From: Streptomyces antioxidans
Lineage (GTDB): Bacteria > Actinomycetota > Actinomycetes > Streptomycetales > Streptomycetaceae
Reading direction: 5' to 3'
Assembly (NCBI RefSeq): GCF_000968685.2
Contig: NZ_LAKD02000109.1
Location: forward strand, 1 to 53,618
DNA length: 53,618 bases
Positions 7,753 through 17,842 of the stretch are shown one piece after another. The position numbers were made by a program, and so were the translations under genes. How positions within the stretch are numbered: the stretch's first letter is position 1; every line of letters starts with the position of its first letter. Under the pieces are notes generated by a model. That model was given only the letters and a program-made list of their open reading frames with translations. It made no database searches and was not told where the DNA came from.

Positions 7753-8208
7753 CAGCGCGGCCAGTTCGGCGCGCTGGGCCTGGGAGAGCTCGGCCAGGAT
7801 GGCGCGCTCATGGTCCAGCAGCCCGGCCAGTGCCTGATCGGCGCGGTCACGCCCTTCGGCGGTCAGCCGGACCAGCACACCGCGCCGGTCACTGGGGTCG
7901 GGCCCCCGCTCGACCAGCCCCTTCGTGGCGAGCCTGTCGATGCGGTTGGTCATGGTGCCCGAGGTGACCAGTGTCTGGGTCAGCAGCTGCCCGGGGGAGA
8001 GCTGATACGGGGGCCCGGCCCGGCGCAGCGAGGTCAGGACATCGAACTCCCAGGGCTCCAGATTGTGCTCGGCGAAGGCGATCCGCCGTGCCCGGTCGAG
8101 ATGGCGGGCGAGCCGGCTGACCCGGCTGAGCACTTCGAGCGGTTCCACATCGAGGTCGGGGCGCTCCCGCCGCCACGCCGCGACCAGCCGATCGACCTCG
8201 TCCTCCAT
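7711..8208 (-). CDS. MarR-family transcriptional regulator
   Basis: A 165-residue winged-helix dimeric regulator. The family's DNA-binding core is clear: LSPGQLLTQTLVTSGTMTNR recognition region, then the wing with GLVERGPDPSDRRG, and a long C-terminal dimerisation helix. The start is ATG at 8208. An open frame runs back to 9186, but that part is the reverse of the methyltransferase gene. A perfect palindrome lies 34 bp upstream and is the likely autoregulatory operator shared with the divergent tam gene. The last 42 nt overlap the convergent response regulator gene. The ligand is unknown. Confidence 0.92.
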   Translation of the reverse strand: MEDEVDRLVAAWRRERPDLDVEPLEVLSRVSRLARHLDRARRIAFAEHNLEPWEFDVLTSLRRAGPPYQLSPGQLLTQTLVTSGTMTNRIDRLATKGLVERGPDPSDRRGVLVRLTAEGRDRADQALAGLLDHERAILAELSQAQRAELAALLRQLTAPFDNLPG

Positions 8209-8241
8209 GGCGATCAGTGTAGTGGGTCTGTCGACATGAAG

Positions 8242-8259
8242 TCTCTTGACATCAAGAGA
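8242..8259. promoter_or_regulatory. MarR-type operator palindrome
   Basis: TCTCTTGA-CA-TCAAGAGA is a perfect 8-bp inverted repeat with a two-base centre. It is placed between the marR start (8208) and tam (8377). TTGA/TCAA cores of this spacing are typical of MarR-family sites, so autoregulation and control of tam are likely. Confidence 0.75.
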
Positions 8260-8317
8260 TAACGTGGAGCACGGCGAGCACCGGGACGCGCGGCAGCGAC
8301 CACGGCGCCTCGTACCG

Positions 8318-8370
8318 ACCGTACCCGCAGGGGAACCGCACCCCGCAGGGGACCCGTACCCGCAGGGGGA
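8318..8370 (+). repeat. three tandem 17-18-bp units carrying the tam ribosome binding site
   Basis: Units at 8318-8334, 8335-8352 and 8353-8370 share the pattern CCGYACCCGCAGGGGA. The third unit ends six bases before the tam ATG and its AGGGGGA is the ribosome site, so the Shine-Dalgarno-like core is present three times in a row. Confidence 0.75.
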
Positions 8371-8376
8371 CCGACC

Positions 8377-9210
8377 ATGACCACCGCACCCAACTGGGAC
8401 CCGCGCCAGTATCTCCGCCACGCGGGCCACCGCACCCGCCCCTTCCTGGACCTGCTGGCCCGCATCCCCGAGCTGCCCACCGACCCCGGCCACCCGCCCC
8501 GCATCGCCGACCTGGGCTGCGGCCCCGGCAACGTGACCGCCCTGCTCTTCGACCGCTGGCCCGACGCCCGGGTCACCGGCCTGGACAGCTCCGCCGACAT
8601 GCTCGCCGAGGCCCAGCCCCTCGCGGGCCCCACCACCGGCGGCGGCCGCCTCGACCTCCGGCAGGCCGATGTGCGGAACTGGGCGCCGGACGAGCCCCAC
8701 GACCTGATCGTCTCCAACGCCGCCCTCCAGTGGATCCCCGGCCACCCCGACGCCTTCCCCACCTGGCTGGCCGGACTGCGCCCCGGAGGCACCTTCGCCT
8801 TCCAGGTCCCCGGCAACTTCACCGCCCCCAGCCACACCCTGCTGCGCGACCTGTGCAGCGCGCCCGAATGGCGCGACCGCCTCGCCGCCTTCCTCCGCGA
8901 CCCCGCCACGGTCCTGGAACCCACCGAGTACCTGGAGCGGCTGGCCGCCCTCGGCTGCGAGGTCGACGCCTGGGAGACCACCTATGTGCAGATCCTGACC
9001 GGCCCCGACCCCGTCCTCGACTGGGTCAAGGGCACCGCCCTGCGCCCGGTCCTGACCGCCCTGGCCGACGACCCGCCCGCCCGCGACCGCTTCCTGACCA
9101 CGTACGCCGCCCTCCTCCGCGACGCCTACCCCGCCACCCCCCACGGCACGGCCTTCCCCTTCCGCCGCGTCTTCATCGTCGCCCACGTCGACTTCACCCG
9201 GCCGTCATGA
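8377..9210 (+). CDS. tam: trans-aconitate 2-methyltransferase
   Basis: A 277-residue class I SAM-dependent methyltransferase expected to methylate trans-aconitate, the spontaneous inhibitor by-product of cis-aconitate. SAM motif I is IADLGCGPGNVT (about 49-60), motif II acidic residue is in VTGLDSS, and the family-typical NAALQWIPGH follows. The start WDPRQYLRHAGHRTRPF matches the Tam N-terminus, which begins with W-(D/N)-P-x-x-Y. ATG at 8377 has AGGGGGA six bases upstream. It is divergent from the MarR gene with a palindromic operator between, so MarR control is likely. Specificity within the Tam-like group is family inference. Confidence 0.9.
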   Translation: MTTAPNWDPRQYLRHAGHRTRPFLDLLARIPELPTDPGHPPRIADLGCGPGNVTALLFDRWPDARVTGLDSSADMLAEAQPLAGPTTGGGRLDLRQADVRNWAPDEPHDLIVSNAALQWIPGHPDAFPTWLAGLRPGGTFAFQVPGNFTAPSHTLLRDLCSAPEWRDRLAAFLRDPATVLEPTEYLERLAALGCEVDAWETTYVQILTGPDPVLDWVKGTALRPVLTALADDPPARDRFLTTYAALLRDAYPATPHGTAFPFRRVFIVAHVDFTRPS

Positions 9211-9266
9211 GACCGTTGACGCGCTGAACAACAAAGCTGTGGCCACGTTTCTCGGGGGAGAGAGCC

Positions 9267-10070
9267 ATGAGCAGCGAGGAGCAGAGGCAGCGCGGCATCT
9301 GGATACTGGGGGCCGCCGCCCTCGCGTTCGCCGTGCTCGTGCTGCCGCAGGTGGCCGAGGGGGACGACCGGACCTCCTTCGCGGGCAGCGCCCTCCCGTC
9401 CAGCGGAGCTTCCCGTCCGCCGACGGGTCCCGGCGGGCTCCCCAGCGGAGTTCCCACGGGAGTTCCCAGCGCCTCGCTGCCCGGGTACGGCAGCGGAGGC
9501 AGCGGGGGAGGCGGGGGATCGGGCGAGACCCAGGCACCCGCCACACCCACCGTGGCGCCGGATCCCACCCAGGAGGCGTACCGGGCGGTGAGCTCCGGGG
9601 ACTGCCTCGCCGTGTACGACACCGGGTACGGCGGCTACAACACCCAACTGCCCCACCCGGTCGACTGCGACGCCGTAAACGCCTACATGTGGGTGAGCGC
9701 GGTGCGGAGCGGCGGCGGCGCCTGTCCGCAGGGGCCGGGGCGGAACTCCCTGTCGTACACCTCGCGGGGACGGACCACCGCTCTCTGCATGACCCGTCGG
9801 TTCACGGTGGGGTACTGCCTGCTGGCCGAGCAGACGGGCAGCGGGCGGCAGGCGCGGATGAACGCCGGGCTCATGACCGTGGTGGACTGCGACGCGAAGC
9901 GGGTTCCGGCCCGGTACAACCGGATCCTGCACATCACCGGCGTCTACAAGGCCCCGGCAAGCGCCTCCGCGGCGAACTGCGCCCGGGTCCAGGGCGACCG
10001 CACGTACTACTGGTCATGGCTGGTGAACGGTGGCCGGACCCTGCTGTGCACCATGGTGTACCAGGGCTGA
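9267..10070 (+). CDS. membrane-anchored or secreted Cys-rich hypothetical protein
   Basis: A 267-residue protein. It has a short charged N-terminus, one hydrophobic helix (about 11-29), and a Ser/Gly/Pro-rich spacer (about 38-90, containing a Gly/Ser run). These are followed by a globular domain with eight cysteines in paired spacing (for example GDCLAVYD, VDCDAVN, ALCMT, GYCLL, VDCDAKR, NCARV, LLCTM). This is the layout of an exported, disulphide-stabilised extracytoplasmic domain. ATG at 9267 follows GGGGGAGAG. I do not recognise a named family. It is probably monocistronic and converges on the 10075-10533 gene with only 4 bp between them. Confidence 0.8.
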   Translation: MSSEEQRQRGIWILGAAALAFAVLVLPQVAEGDDRTSFAGSALPSSGASRPPTGPGGLPSGVPTGVPSASLPGYGSGGSGGGGGSGETQAPATPTVAPDPTQEAYRAVSSGDCLAVYDTGYGGYNTQLPHPVDCDAVNAYMWVSAVRSGGGACPQGPGRNSLSYTSRGRTTALCMTRRFTVGYCLLAEQTGSGRQARMNAGLMTVVDCDAKRVPARYNRILHITGVYKAPASASAANCARVQGDRTYYWSWLVNGGRTLLCTMVYQG

Positions 10071-10074
10071 CCGC

Positions 10075-10533
10075 TCAGCGGGTGGCCACGTTCACCAGGC
10101 CCCCGCTCAGCGCCAGCAGCAGGATGACGCCGGCCCCCGGAGCAGCCAGATACGGCAGCAGGGCCAGCGTGGCCAGCAGGCAGTACGCGGCGGCCACCCA
10201 GGACAGCACCCGCTGGGCCTCCTCCGGCCCGTGGCGGTTGAGCCGCACGACGAGCGCCATGAACACAGCGGCCCACAGGGCGGCCCGCGGTTCACCGAAG
10301 GAGACCTTGTCGTAAAGGTCCACCACGGGCTTGTACCAGTCCGTGTCGGCCAGCGAGCCCGCGAGCTCGATCATGTCCTTCAGATAGGCGTGCGACGCCA
10401 CTGACGTCGCGTCCTTCAGATCGGCGCGCACCCACTCCGTGATGGCCAGCATCATCAGACCGAGCGCATGACAGATGCCCGGCCCCACGGCCACCGCCTT
10501 ACGGCGCGCCTCGGACCGCTCCCCCGTACTCAT
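10075..10533 (-). CDS. hypothetical multi-pass membrane protein
   Basis: A 152-residue protein. The N-terminal about 14 residues are charged; hydrophobic helices follow at about 15-33, 84-97 and 108-148, separated by a loop of mixed polarity (34-80). ATG at 10533 was chosen because the coding-frame codon pattern degrades upstream. A ribosome site GGGGGAGAG precedes it. It lies downstream of the tetR gene on the same strand with a 71-bp gap, so co-transcription with the desaturase-tetR pair is possible. No family is recognised. Confidence 0.7.
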   Translation of the reverse strand: MSTGERSEARRKAVAVGPGICHALGLMMLAITEWVRADLKDATSVASHAYLKDMIELAGSLADTDWYKPVVDLYDKVSFGEPRAALWAAVFMALVVRLNRHGPEEAQRVLSWVAAAYCLLATLALLPYLAAPGAGVILLLALSGGLVNVATR

Positions 10534-10604
10534 GTCCGCTCTCCCCCTCCCCCATGGGCCCCCATCATCCCGACCCGGGGGACACGCGGACCAGTCGCGG
10601 GAGG

Positions 10605-11315
10605 TCAGTTCTTGCGGTGGCCTATCAGGCGCGGCTTCGGCTCCAGGCCGTCCAGGCCGTGCCAGGCCAGGTTCACCAGGTGGGCCGCGACCTCGGCCTT
10701 CTTGGGCTTGCGGACGTCCAGCCACCACTGGCCGGTCAGGGCGACCATGCCCACCAGGGCCTGGGCGTAGAGGGGGGCCAGTTTGGGGTCGAAGCCGCGG
10801 GCCTTGAACTCCAGGCCCAGGATGTCCTCCACCTGGGTGGCGATATCGCTGATCAGGGAGGCGAAGGTGCCCGTCGACTGGGCGACGGGGGAGTCGCGGA
10901 CCAGGATGCGGAAGCCGTCCGTGTACTCCTCGATGTAGTCCAGGAGGGCGAAGGTGGCCTGTTCGCACAGCTCCCGGGGGTGGCCCGCGGTCAGCGACGT
11001 GGTCACCATGTCGAGCATCCGCCGCATCTCGCGGTCCACCACGACCGCGTACAGCCCCTCCTTGCCGCCGAAGTGCTCGTACACCACCGGTTTGGAGACC
11101 CCGGCCTTCGCCGCGATCTCCTCCACCGAAGTGCCCTCGAAGCCGCGCTCGGCGAAGAGCGTGCGACCGATGTCCAGCAGCTGCTCCCGGCGCTCCTTGC
11201 CGGTCATCCGGACCCTGCGGGGCCGCCGGGCTCCGGATCCGGAGGACCGGCCGGCCCGGCGCGGCCGGTCCATTTCACCGCTGGTATTACTGTCGGTCGC
11301 CACGCCCTCCATCAT
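10605..11315 (-). CDS. TetR-family regulator coupled to the desaturase gene
   Basis: A 236-residue TetR regulator. The DNA-binding helices are unmistakable: REQLLDIGRTLFAERGFEGT then VEEIAAKAGVSKPVVYEHFG (about residues 43-85). The C-terminal ligand-binding domain follows. The N-terminus is an extended Arg/Ser/Gly-rich arm of about 35 residues. The start is taken at 11315 because this ATG overlaps the desaturase TGA (ATGA); a second ATG is at 11312. Translation coupled to the upstream acyl desaturase suggests it senses acyl chains and regulates desaturation. That function is inference from context and from known FasR/DesT-type TetR regulators. Confidence 0.93.
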   Translation of the reverse strand: MMEGVATDSNTSGEMDRPRRAGRSSGSGARRPRRVRMTGKERREQLLDIGRTLFAERGFEGTSVEEIAAKAGVSKPVVYEHFGGKEGLYAVVVDREMRRMLDMVTTSLTAGHPRELCEQATFALLDYIEEYTDGFRILVRDSPVAQSTGTFASLISDIATQVEDILGLEFKARGFDPKLAPLYAQALVGMVALTGQWWLDVRKPKKAEVAAHLVNLAWHGLDGLEPKPRLIGHRKN

Positions 11316-12292
11316 GCCGCTCCGGCGGTCTCCTCCTGACGGCGGGCGTCGATACGGTCCTGGCTCGGCCACCGGACGTCATACGCCCAGCCCGCCTTCT
11401 CGAACCAGCGGATGATCCGGGCGCTGGAGTCCAGCTGGCCTCGCATCACCCCGTGCCGGGCGGAGGTCGGGTCCGCGTGGTGGAGGTTGTGCCAGGACTC
11501 GCCGCACGAGAGCACCGCGAGCCACCACACATTGCCGGAGCGGTCCCGCGACTTGAACGGGCGCTTGCCCACCGCGTGGCAGATCGAGTTGATCGACCAG
11601 GTCACATGGTGCAGCAAAGCCACCCGGACGAGTGACCCCCAGAAGAAGGCGGTCACCGCGCCCTGCCAGGACCAGGTCACCAGCCCGCCGATCAGCGGCG
11701 GCAGCATCAGGGAGACCACGGTCCACACCACGAACTGCCGGGAGATCGTCCGGATGGCGCCGTCCTTGATCAGATCCGGTGCGTATTTGGACTGCGGCGT
11801 CTGCTCCTCGTCGAACATCCAGCCGATATGGGCCCACCACAACCCCTTCAGCAGGGCTGGAACGGTCTCGCCGTACCGCCACGGGGAGTGCGGATCGCCC
11901 TCCGCGTCGGAGAACTTGTGGTGCTTGCGGTGATCGGCCACCCAGCGGACCAGCGGGCCCTCCACGGCCAGCGACCCCGCGATCGCCAGCGCGATCCGCA
12001 GCGGCCGCTTCGCCTTGAACGAGCCATGGGTGAAGTAGCGGTGGAAGCCGATCGTGATGCCGTGGCAGCCGATGTAGTACATCGACACCAGCAGCGCCAG
12101 ATCCAGCCAGCTGACCCCCCAGCCCCAGGCCAGGGGAATCGCCGCGAGCAGCGCGACGAAGGGGACGGTGATGAACAGGAGAAGGGTGATCTGTTCGATG
12201 GAGCGCTTGCTGTCCCCGCCGAGCGTGGCGGAGGGAAGCGGGGCCTCCTGGGCCTTCGGCGTGTCATTGACCACGTCGGGGCTTGCAGTCAT
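11312..12292 (-). CDS. acyl-CoA/acyl-lipid delta-9 type fatty acid desaturase
   Basis: A 326-residue integral membrane di-iron desaturase that introduces a cis double bond into long-chain acyl groups and adjusts membrane fluidity. All three His boxes of the stearoyl-CoA desaturase class are visible: HRYFTH, HRKHH and, near the C-terminus, WHNLHHA. Paired hydrophobic helices flank them. The start at 12292 is preceded by GAGGG; upstream ATGs at 12319 and 12394 lack ribosome sites. It is the first gene of a unit with tetR. Its promoter region is shared divergently with ppc. Electrons probably come from a ferredoxin or reductase encoded elsewhere. Confidence 0.94.
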   Translation of the reverse strand: MTASPDVVNDTPKAQEAPLPSATLGGDSKRSIEQITLLLFITVPFVALLAAIPLAWGWGVSWLDLALLVSMYYIGCHGITIGFHRYFTHGSFKAKRPLRIALAIAGSLAVEGPLVRWVADHRKHHKFSDAEGDPHSPWRYGETVPALLKGLWWAHIGWMFDEEQTPQSKYAPDLIKDGAIRTISRQFVVWTVVSLMLPPLIGGLVTWSWQGAVTAFFWGSLVRVALLHHVTWSINSICHAVGKRPFKSRDRSGNVWWLAVLSCGESWHNLHHADPTSARHGVMRGQLDSSARIIRWFEKAGWAYDVRWPSQDRIDARRQEETAGAA

Positions 12293-12335
12293 GGGATCCC
12301 TCGTGGGGCTCGGGGGCATGGCTACGGATGCGTAA

Positions 12336-12353
12336 CCTACGGCGTCGTAAGTA
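12336..12353. promoter_or_regulatory. candidate operator in the desaturase/ppc divergent region
   Basis: TACG-gcgt-CGTA (12338-12349) is a short inverted repeat about 45 bp upstream of the desaturase start. On the minus strand a TTACG element recurs nearby. It is a candidate site for the TetR protein encoded by the same unit. The arms are only 4 bp, so support is weak. Confidence 0.3.
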
Positions 12354-12539
12354 TGGCAGGGCCTGGAAGCGGGGCAATAGGGCTCTGGTCCCACCCGCGA
12401 TGGTGCCGCCTATCCTGGTGAGCGTCGGACAGCGCGGTCCGCACATGGCCGAAAGCACCGGGTCAACAGCCCGCGGCGCCCGCCGCGCACGCATCGATGC
12501 CGCGCTTCGAACCCCGTTCACTGCAAGGAGCCCGCACCT

Positions 12540-15266
<2,727 letters not shown>

Positions 15267-15278
15267 CCACACGCCGCG

Positions 15279-15327
15279 CCACCGGGCGGGGGCCCGCTCC
15301 CCGGAGGAGCGGGCCCCCGCCCGGTGG
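15279..15327 (+). terminator. ppc terminator, perfect 22-bp stem
   Basis: Positions 15279-15300 are exactly complementary to 15306-15327 with a 5-base loop, starting 13 nt after the ppc stop. There is no U run, as is common in streptomycetes. Confidence 0.85.
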
Positions 15328-15345
15328 GTTGTGGGTGATGAGCTT

Positions 15346-15710
15346 CCGGGGGCTTCGCCCCCGGCCCCCGCCGAGCAGCAGGCTCCGCCGCTGCCAAGCC
15401 CCCCGCGGCGGGATTCCCGCCTCGGGCTGGGGTTTCCCTGCCAGGCACGGCACCTCATCCCCGCCACGACGGCGAGCACCCCGCGCCGGGTGTTCGGCGG
15501 TGCCGAACTGCCCGCGGGCTTTCGGCCCCTGTCGGGCACTGTTTCTTCGCCGGGTGCGGCAATTCCTCCCCGCCGCGATGGCGAGTAACCCCAACGCCGG
15601 TGTCCGGCGGTGCCGGACGGCCCAAGCCACCGGGGGTGGCCGCACAACGACGGCGGGGTGATCCCGGGACGCAGAGCGAGCCAAGACCCAGGAGGGGCAC
15701 CCGGTGAACG
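15346..15710. other. non-coding region rich in hairpins and an internal direct repeat
   Basis: No gene is credible here. It holds a CCGGGGGC-ttc-GCCCCCGG hairpin (15346-15364) and a GGCGGG-att-CCCGCC hairpin (15407-15421). It also holds an imperfect direct repeat of about 54 bp (15459-15513 and 15568-15622, both of the form CCCGCCRCGAYGGCGAG followed by a GCCGG...TTCGGCGGTGCCG-like block). It resembles a decayed or mobile intergenic repeat element. Confidence 0.55.
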
Positions 15711-16229
15711 CTACAGCGTAAGCGTGGCGAAGGACGCGCCCAGCAGCCCCGCCCCCAGCAGACCCATGGCCCAGCCCGTGCGCCGTAGGCCAAGACCGCC
15801 CGCGACGATCAGCGAGGTGAGGAGGAGGGAACCGCCGAAGGGGACCCAGGCGTGGAGGATCCCCGCGGCGCCGGTGCGGACGGCGTGGTCCGTACCGGGC
15901 TTGAGGGCCACCGGCACCCGGTCGCCCGTCCCATTGGTGACCGCCTCGTCGATCCGCACCCGGCCACGGGACTTGCCGCCCTCGGCGGCCGGAGCGAAGG
16001 AGCCGGTGCACCACTCGTCGCCGCAGTCGGAGACCGTGACGGTGCCACGCTCAAGCCCCTTGGTCAGCATCGACGGCTTGGCGTCGCCCCAGGACGACCA
16101 CACCCCGGCGACCAGGATCAGCAGCGCGACAAGCGTCATCGCCACGTTCTTCGCCAGCAGCAGAAACCCGTACGCGCTCTCGCCCGCCCGCCGTGTACGG
16201 CTGCGCTTGGTCACACCGGTGGAAGCCAT
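15711..16229 (-). CDS. hypothetical membrane protein with extracytoplasmic loop
   Basis: A 172-residue protein. A basic N-terminus is followed by a hydrophobic helix (about 22-45) and a polar loop with two cysteines close together (SDCGDEWC) that is probably extracytoplasmic. A C-terminal hairpin of two hydrophobic helices (about 128-168) follows. ATG at 16229 was chosen because GAGG lies eight bases upstream; alternatives at 16247 and 16280 have weaker sites. The organisation recalls DUF3592-like membrane proteins, but I am not certain of that assignment. It stands between ppc and pth, on the pth strand, with 70 bp to pth. Confidence 0.75.
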   Translation of the reverse strand: MASTGVTKRSRTRRAGESAYGFLLLAKNVAMTLVALLILVAGVWSSWGDAKPSMLTKGLERGTVTVSDCGDEWCTGSFAPAAEGGKSRGRVRIDEAVTNGTGDRVPVALKPGTDHAVRTGAAGILHAWVPFGGSLLLTSLIVAGGLGLRRTGWAMGLLGAGLLGASFATLTL

Positions 16230-16299
16230 GGCGGCGATCCTCGCCATCCCCGGCCCGCCGGTCAACCTTCCGCCGAACAAACGGGCGAACAGCGTGTTT

Positions 16300-16890
16300 T
16301 CAGGAGTTGTACGTCCCCTGCGCCCGCTCCAGCCCGTCCGCGATCAGCGTCTCCACCGCGTCCGCCGCACGGTCCACCAAGTAGTCCAACTCCCTGCGCT
16401 CCGCAGCGGAGAAGTCCCTCAGGACATACGCCGCCACATCCATCCGACCCGGCGGACGGCCGATCCCAAAGCGCACCCGGCAGTAGTCCGCGCCCAGCGA
16501 TTTGGTGATCGACTTCAGCCCATTGTGGCCATTGTCACCCCCGCCGACCTTCAACCGCAGCGCACCGTAATCGATGTCCAACTCATCATGGACGGCCACC
16601 ACATGACCCACCGGCACCTTGTAGAAGTCGCGCAGCGCGGTCACCGGACCACCCGAGAGGTTCATGAAGGACATCGGCTTGGCGATCACGACCCGGCGGC
16701 TCGCCGGACCCGGCGGACCCACCCGCCCCTCGACGACCTGGGCCCGCGACTTATGCGCCTTAAAACGGGCACCCATCCGCTCGGCCAGCAGATCGGCCAC
16801 CATGAAGCCGACATTGTGCCGGTTGCCCGCGTACTCACCACCGGGGTTGCCGAGGCCCACCACAAGCCAGGGGCTCGTGTCGTCCGTCAT
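16300..16890 (-). CDS. pth: peptidyl-tRNA hydrolase
   Basis: Releases tRNA from prematurely dropped peptidyl-tRNAs. The 196-residue product shows the family signature VGLGNPGGEYAGNRHNVGFM (catalytic His in RHNVGF), the conserved KPMSFMNLSGGPV segment, and HDELDIDYGALRLKVGGG with the DNGHNGLKSI loop. ATG at 16890 has a GGGAGAG ribosome site. It follows rplY on the same strand, the order common in actinobacteria, with a strong hairpin in the 122-bp gap that may reduce read-through from rplY. Confidence 0.96.
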   Translation of the reverse strand: MTDDTSPWLVVGLGNPGGEYAGNRHNVGFMVADLLAERMGARFKAHKSRAQVVEGRVGPPGPASRRVVIAKPMSFMNLSGGPVTALRDFYKVPVGHVVAVHDELDIDYGALRLKVGGGDNGHNGLKSITKSLGADYCRVRFGIGRPPGRMDVAAYVLRDFSAAERRELDYLVDRAADAVETLIADGLERAQGTYNS

Positions 16891-16912
16891 CTGGATGTCT
16901 CTCCCTGAGGAC

Positions 16913-16955
16913 GGCCGCCGCCCCGCACCCCAGGAAGGGGCGCGGGACGGCGGCC
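16913..16955 (-). terminator. hairpin between rplY and pth
   Basis: GGCCGCCG at 16913-16920 pairs with CGGCGGCC ending at 16955. The stem continues through CCCGC/GCGGG after one mismatch, with an inner CCCC/GGGG helix. It lies 23 nt before the pth start, so it could be a partial terminator of rplY or a processing signal. Confidence 0.6.
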
Positions 16956-16978
16956 GGAGAAGCGATAAGGGGGCAGCC

Positions 16979-17036
16979 GCAGACTACGCCTCGGCACCCT
17001 CGGCCTCGCAGATTACGCCTCGGCGCCCTCGCCCTC
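16979..17036 (-). repeat. 29-bp tandem duplication of the rplY 3' end including the stop codon
   Basis: Positions 16979-17007 and 17008-17036 are 29-bp direct repeats differing at three bases. The right-hand copy holds the true rplY end and TAA stop. The left copy holds a second, non-functional stop (TAG) just downstream. Confidence 0.85.
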
Positions 17037-17612
17037 GCCCTCGGCGCCCTCCTCTGCCGGGGCCTCCGCCTGCGCGGCGACCACCTGCAGCACGGCCACG
17101 TCATCCTCCACGGCCAGCGAGGTACCGGTCGGCAGGGTGATGTCCTTGGCGTGGATGGTGGCACCCGCGTCCAGACCCTCGATGGAGACGGTGACCGACT
17201 CCGGGATGTGGGTCGCCTCGGTCTCCACCGGCAGCGCGCTCAGCAGGTGCTCAAGCAGATTGCCACCCGGGGCCAGGTCACCCTCGGTGTGGACCGGCAC
17301 CTCGACGGTGACCTTCTCACCCTTCCTCACCAGCAGCAGATCGACATGCTCCAGCACACCGATCTTGATGGGGTGACGCTGCACCGCCTTCGGGATCACC
17401 AACTCGTTCTTGCCGCCCTCGACATCCAGACGGATCAGCACGTTCGGGGTCTTCAGCGCCATCAGCAGATCGTGCGCCGGCAGCGTGACATGCAGCGGCT
17501 CAACGCCGTGGCCGTAGACCACGCCGGGAACACGATCGGCGACACGGGCACGCCGGGCCGCCCCCTTGCCGAACTCGGTACGGGGCTTAGCGGAAATCTT
17601 GACCTCGGCCAC
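17013..17612 (-). CDS. rplY: 50S ribosomal protein L25/general stress protein Ctc
   Basis: Binds 5S rRNA in the large subunit. The 199-residue protein is the long CTC/TL5 form: an N-terminal L25 beta-barrel (AEVKISAKPRTEFGKGAARR onward, about 1-95), then the TL5 C-terminal beta domain (about 100-185). It ends in an acidic Glu/Gly/Ala tail. Start GTG at 17612 follows GAGGAG; the upstream ATG at 17633 lies over that ribosome site. It sits between prs and pth, the typical actinobacterial order glmU-prs-rplY-pth. The repetitive acidic tail is where the 29-bp duplication arose. Confidence 0.95.
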   Translation of the reverse strand: MAEVKISAKPRTEFGKGAARRARVADRVPGVVYGHGVEPLHVTLPAHDLLMALKTPNVLIRLDVEGGKNELVIPKAVQRHPIKIGVLEHVDLLLVRKGEKVTVEVPVHTEGDLAPGGNLLEHLLSALPVETEATHIPESVTVSIEGLDAGATIHAKDITLPTGTSLAVEDDVAVLQVVAAQAEAPAEEGAEGEGEGAEA

Positions 17613-17777
17613 GGGGCACTCCTCGTAGATCACTTACGGTGTGTGGACGTCACCCGGCCCACGACAGACCTGCTACGAAGAGCGCGTCGATAACGGACAG
17701 CCGCTGTGAGAAGCGGCCTCCCTCGCCGAGCAACCCCACAACTCTACCAAGCGCCGGGAGCGCCGCCGCCAACGGCT

Positions 17778-17806
17778 GAGGCCACCCCCTCACGGGAGTG
17801 GCCCCT
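17778..17806 (-). terminator. probable prs terminator
   Basis: GAGGCCAC...GTGGCCCC forms a stem with a short pyrimidine/purine inner helix and a CAC loop. It lies about 37 nt downstream of the prs stop on the minus strand. Confidence 0.55.
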
Positions 17807-17842
17807 ACATCCGGCAAAACCGGTCCGGGAAGGCTAAGCCGC

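Noticed and set aside
8209..9186. N-terminal extension of the MarR protein to 491 residues
   Set aside because: The extension is antisense to tam and has no MarR homology. The ATG at 8208 gives a normal-length MarR protein.
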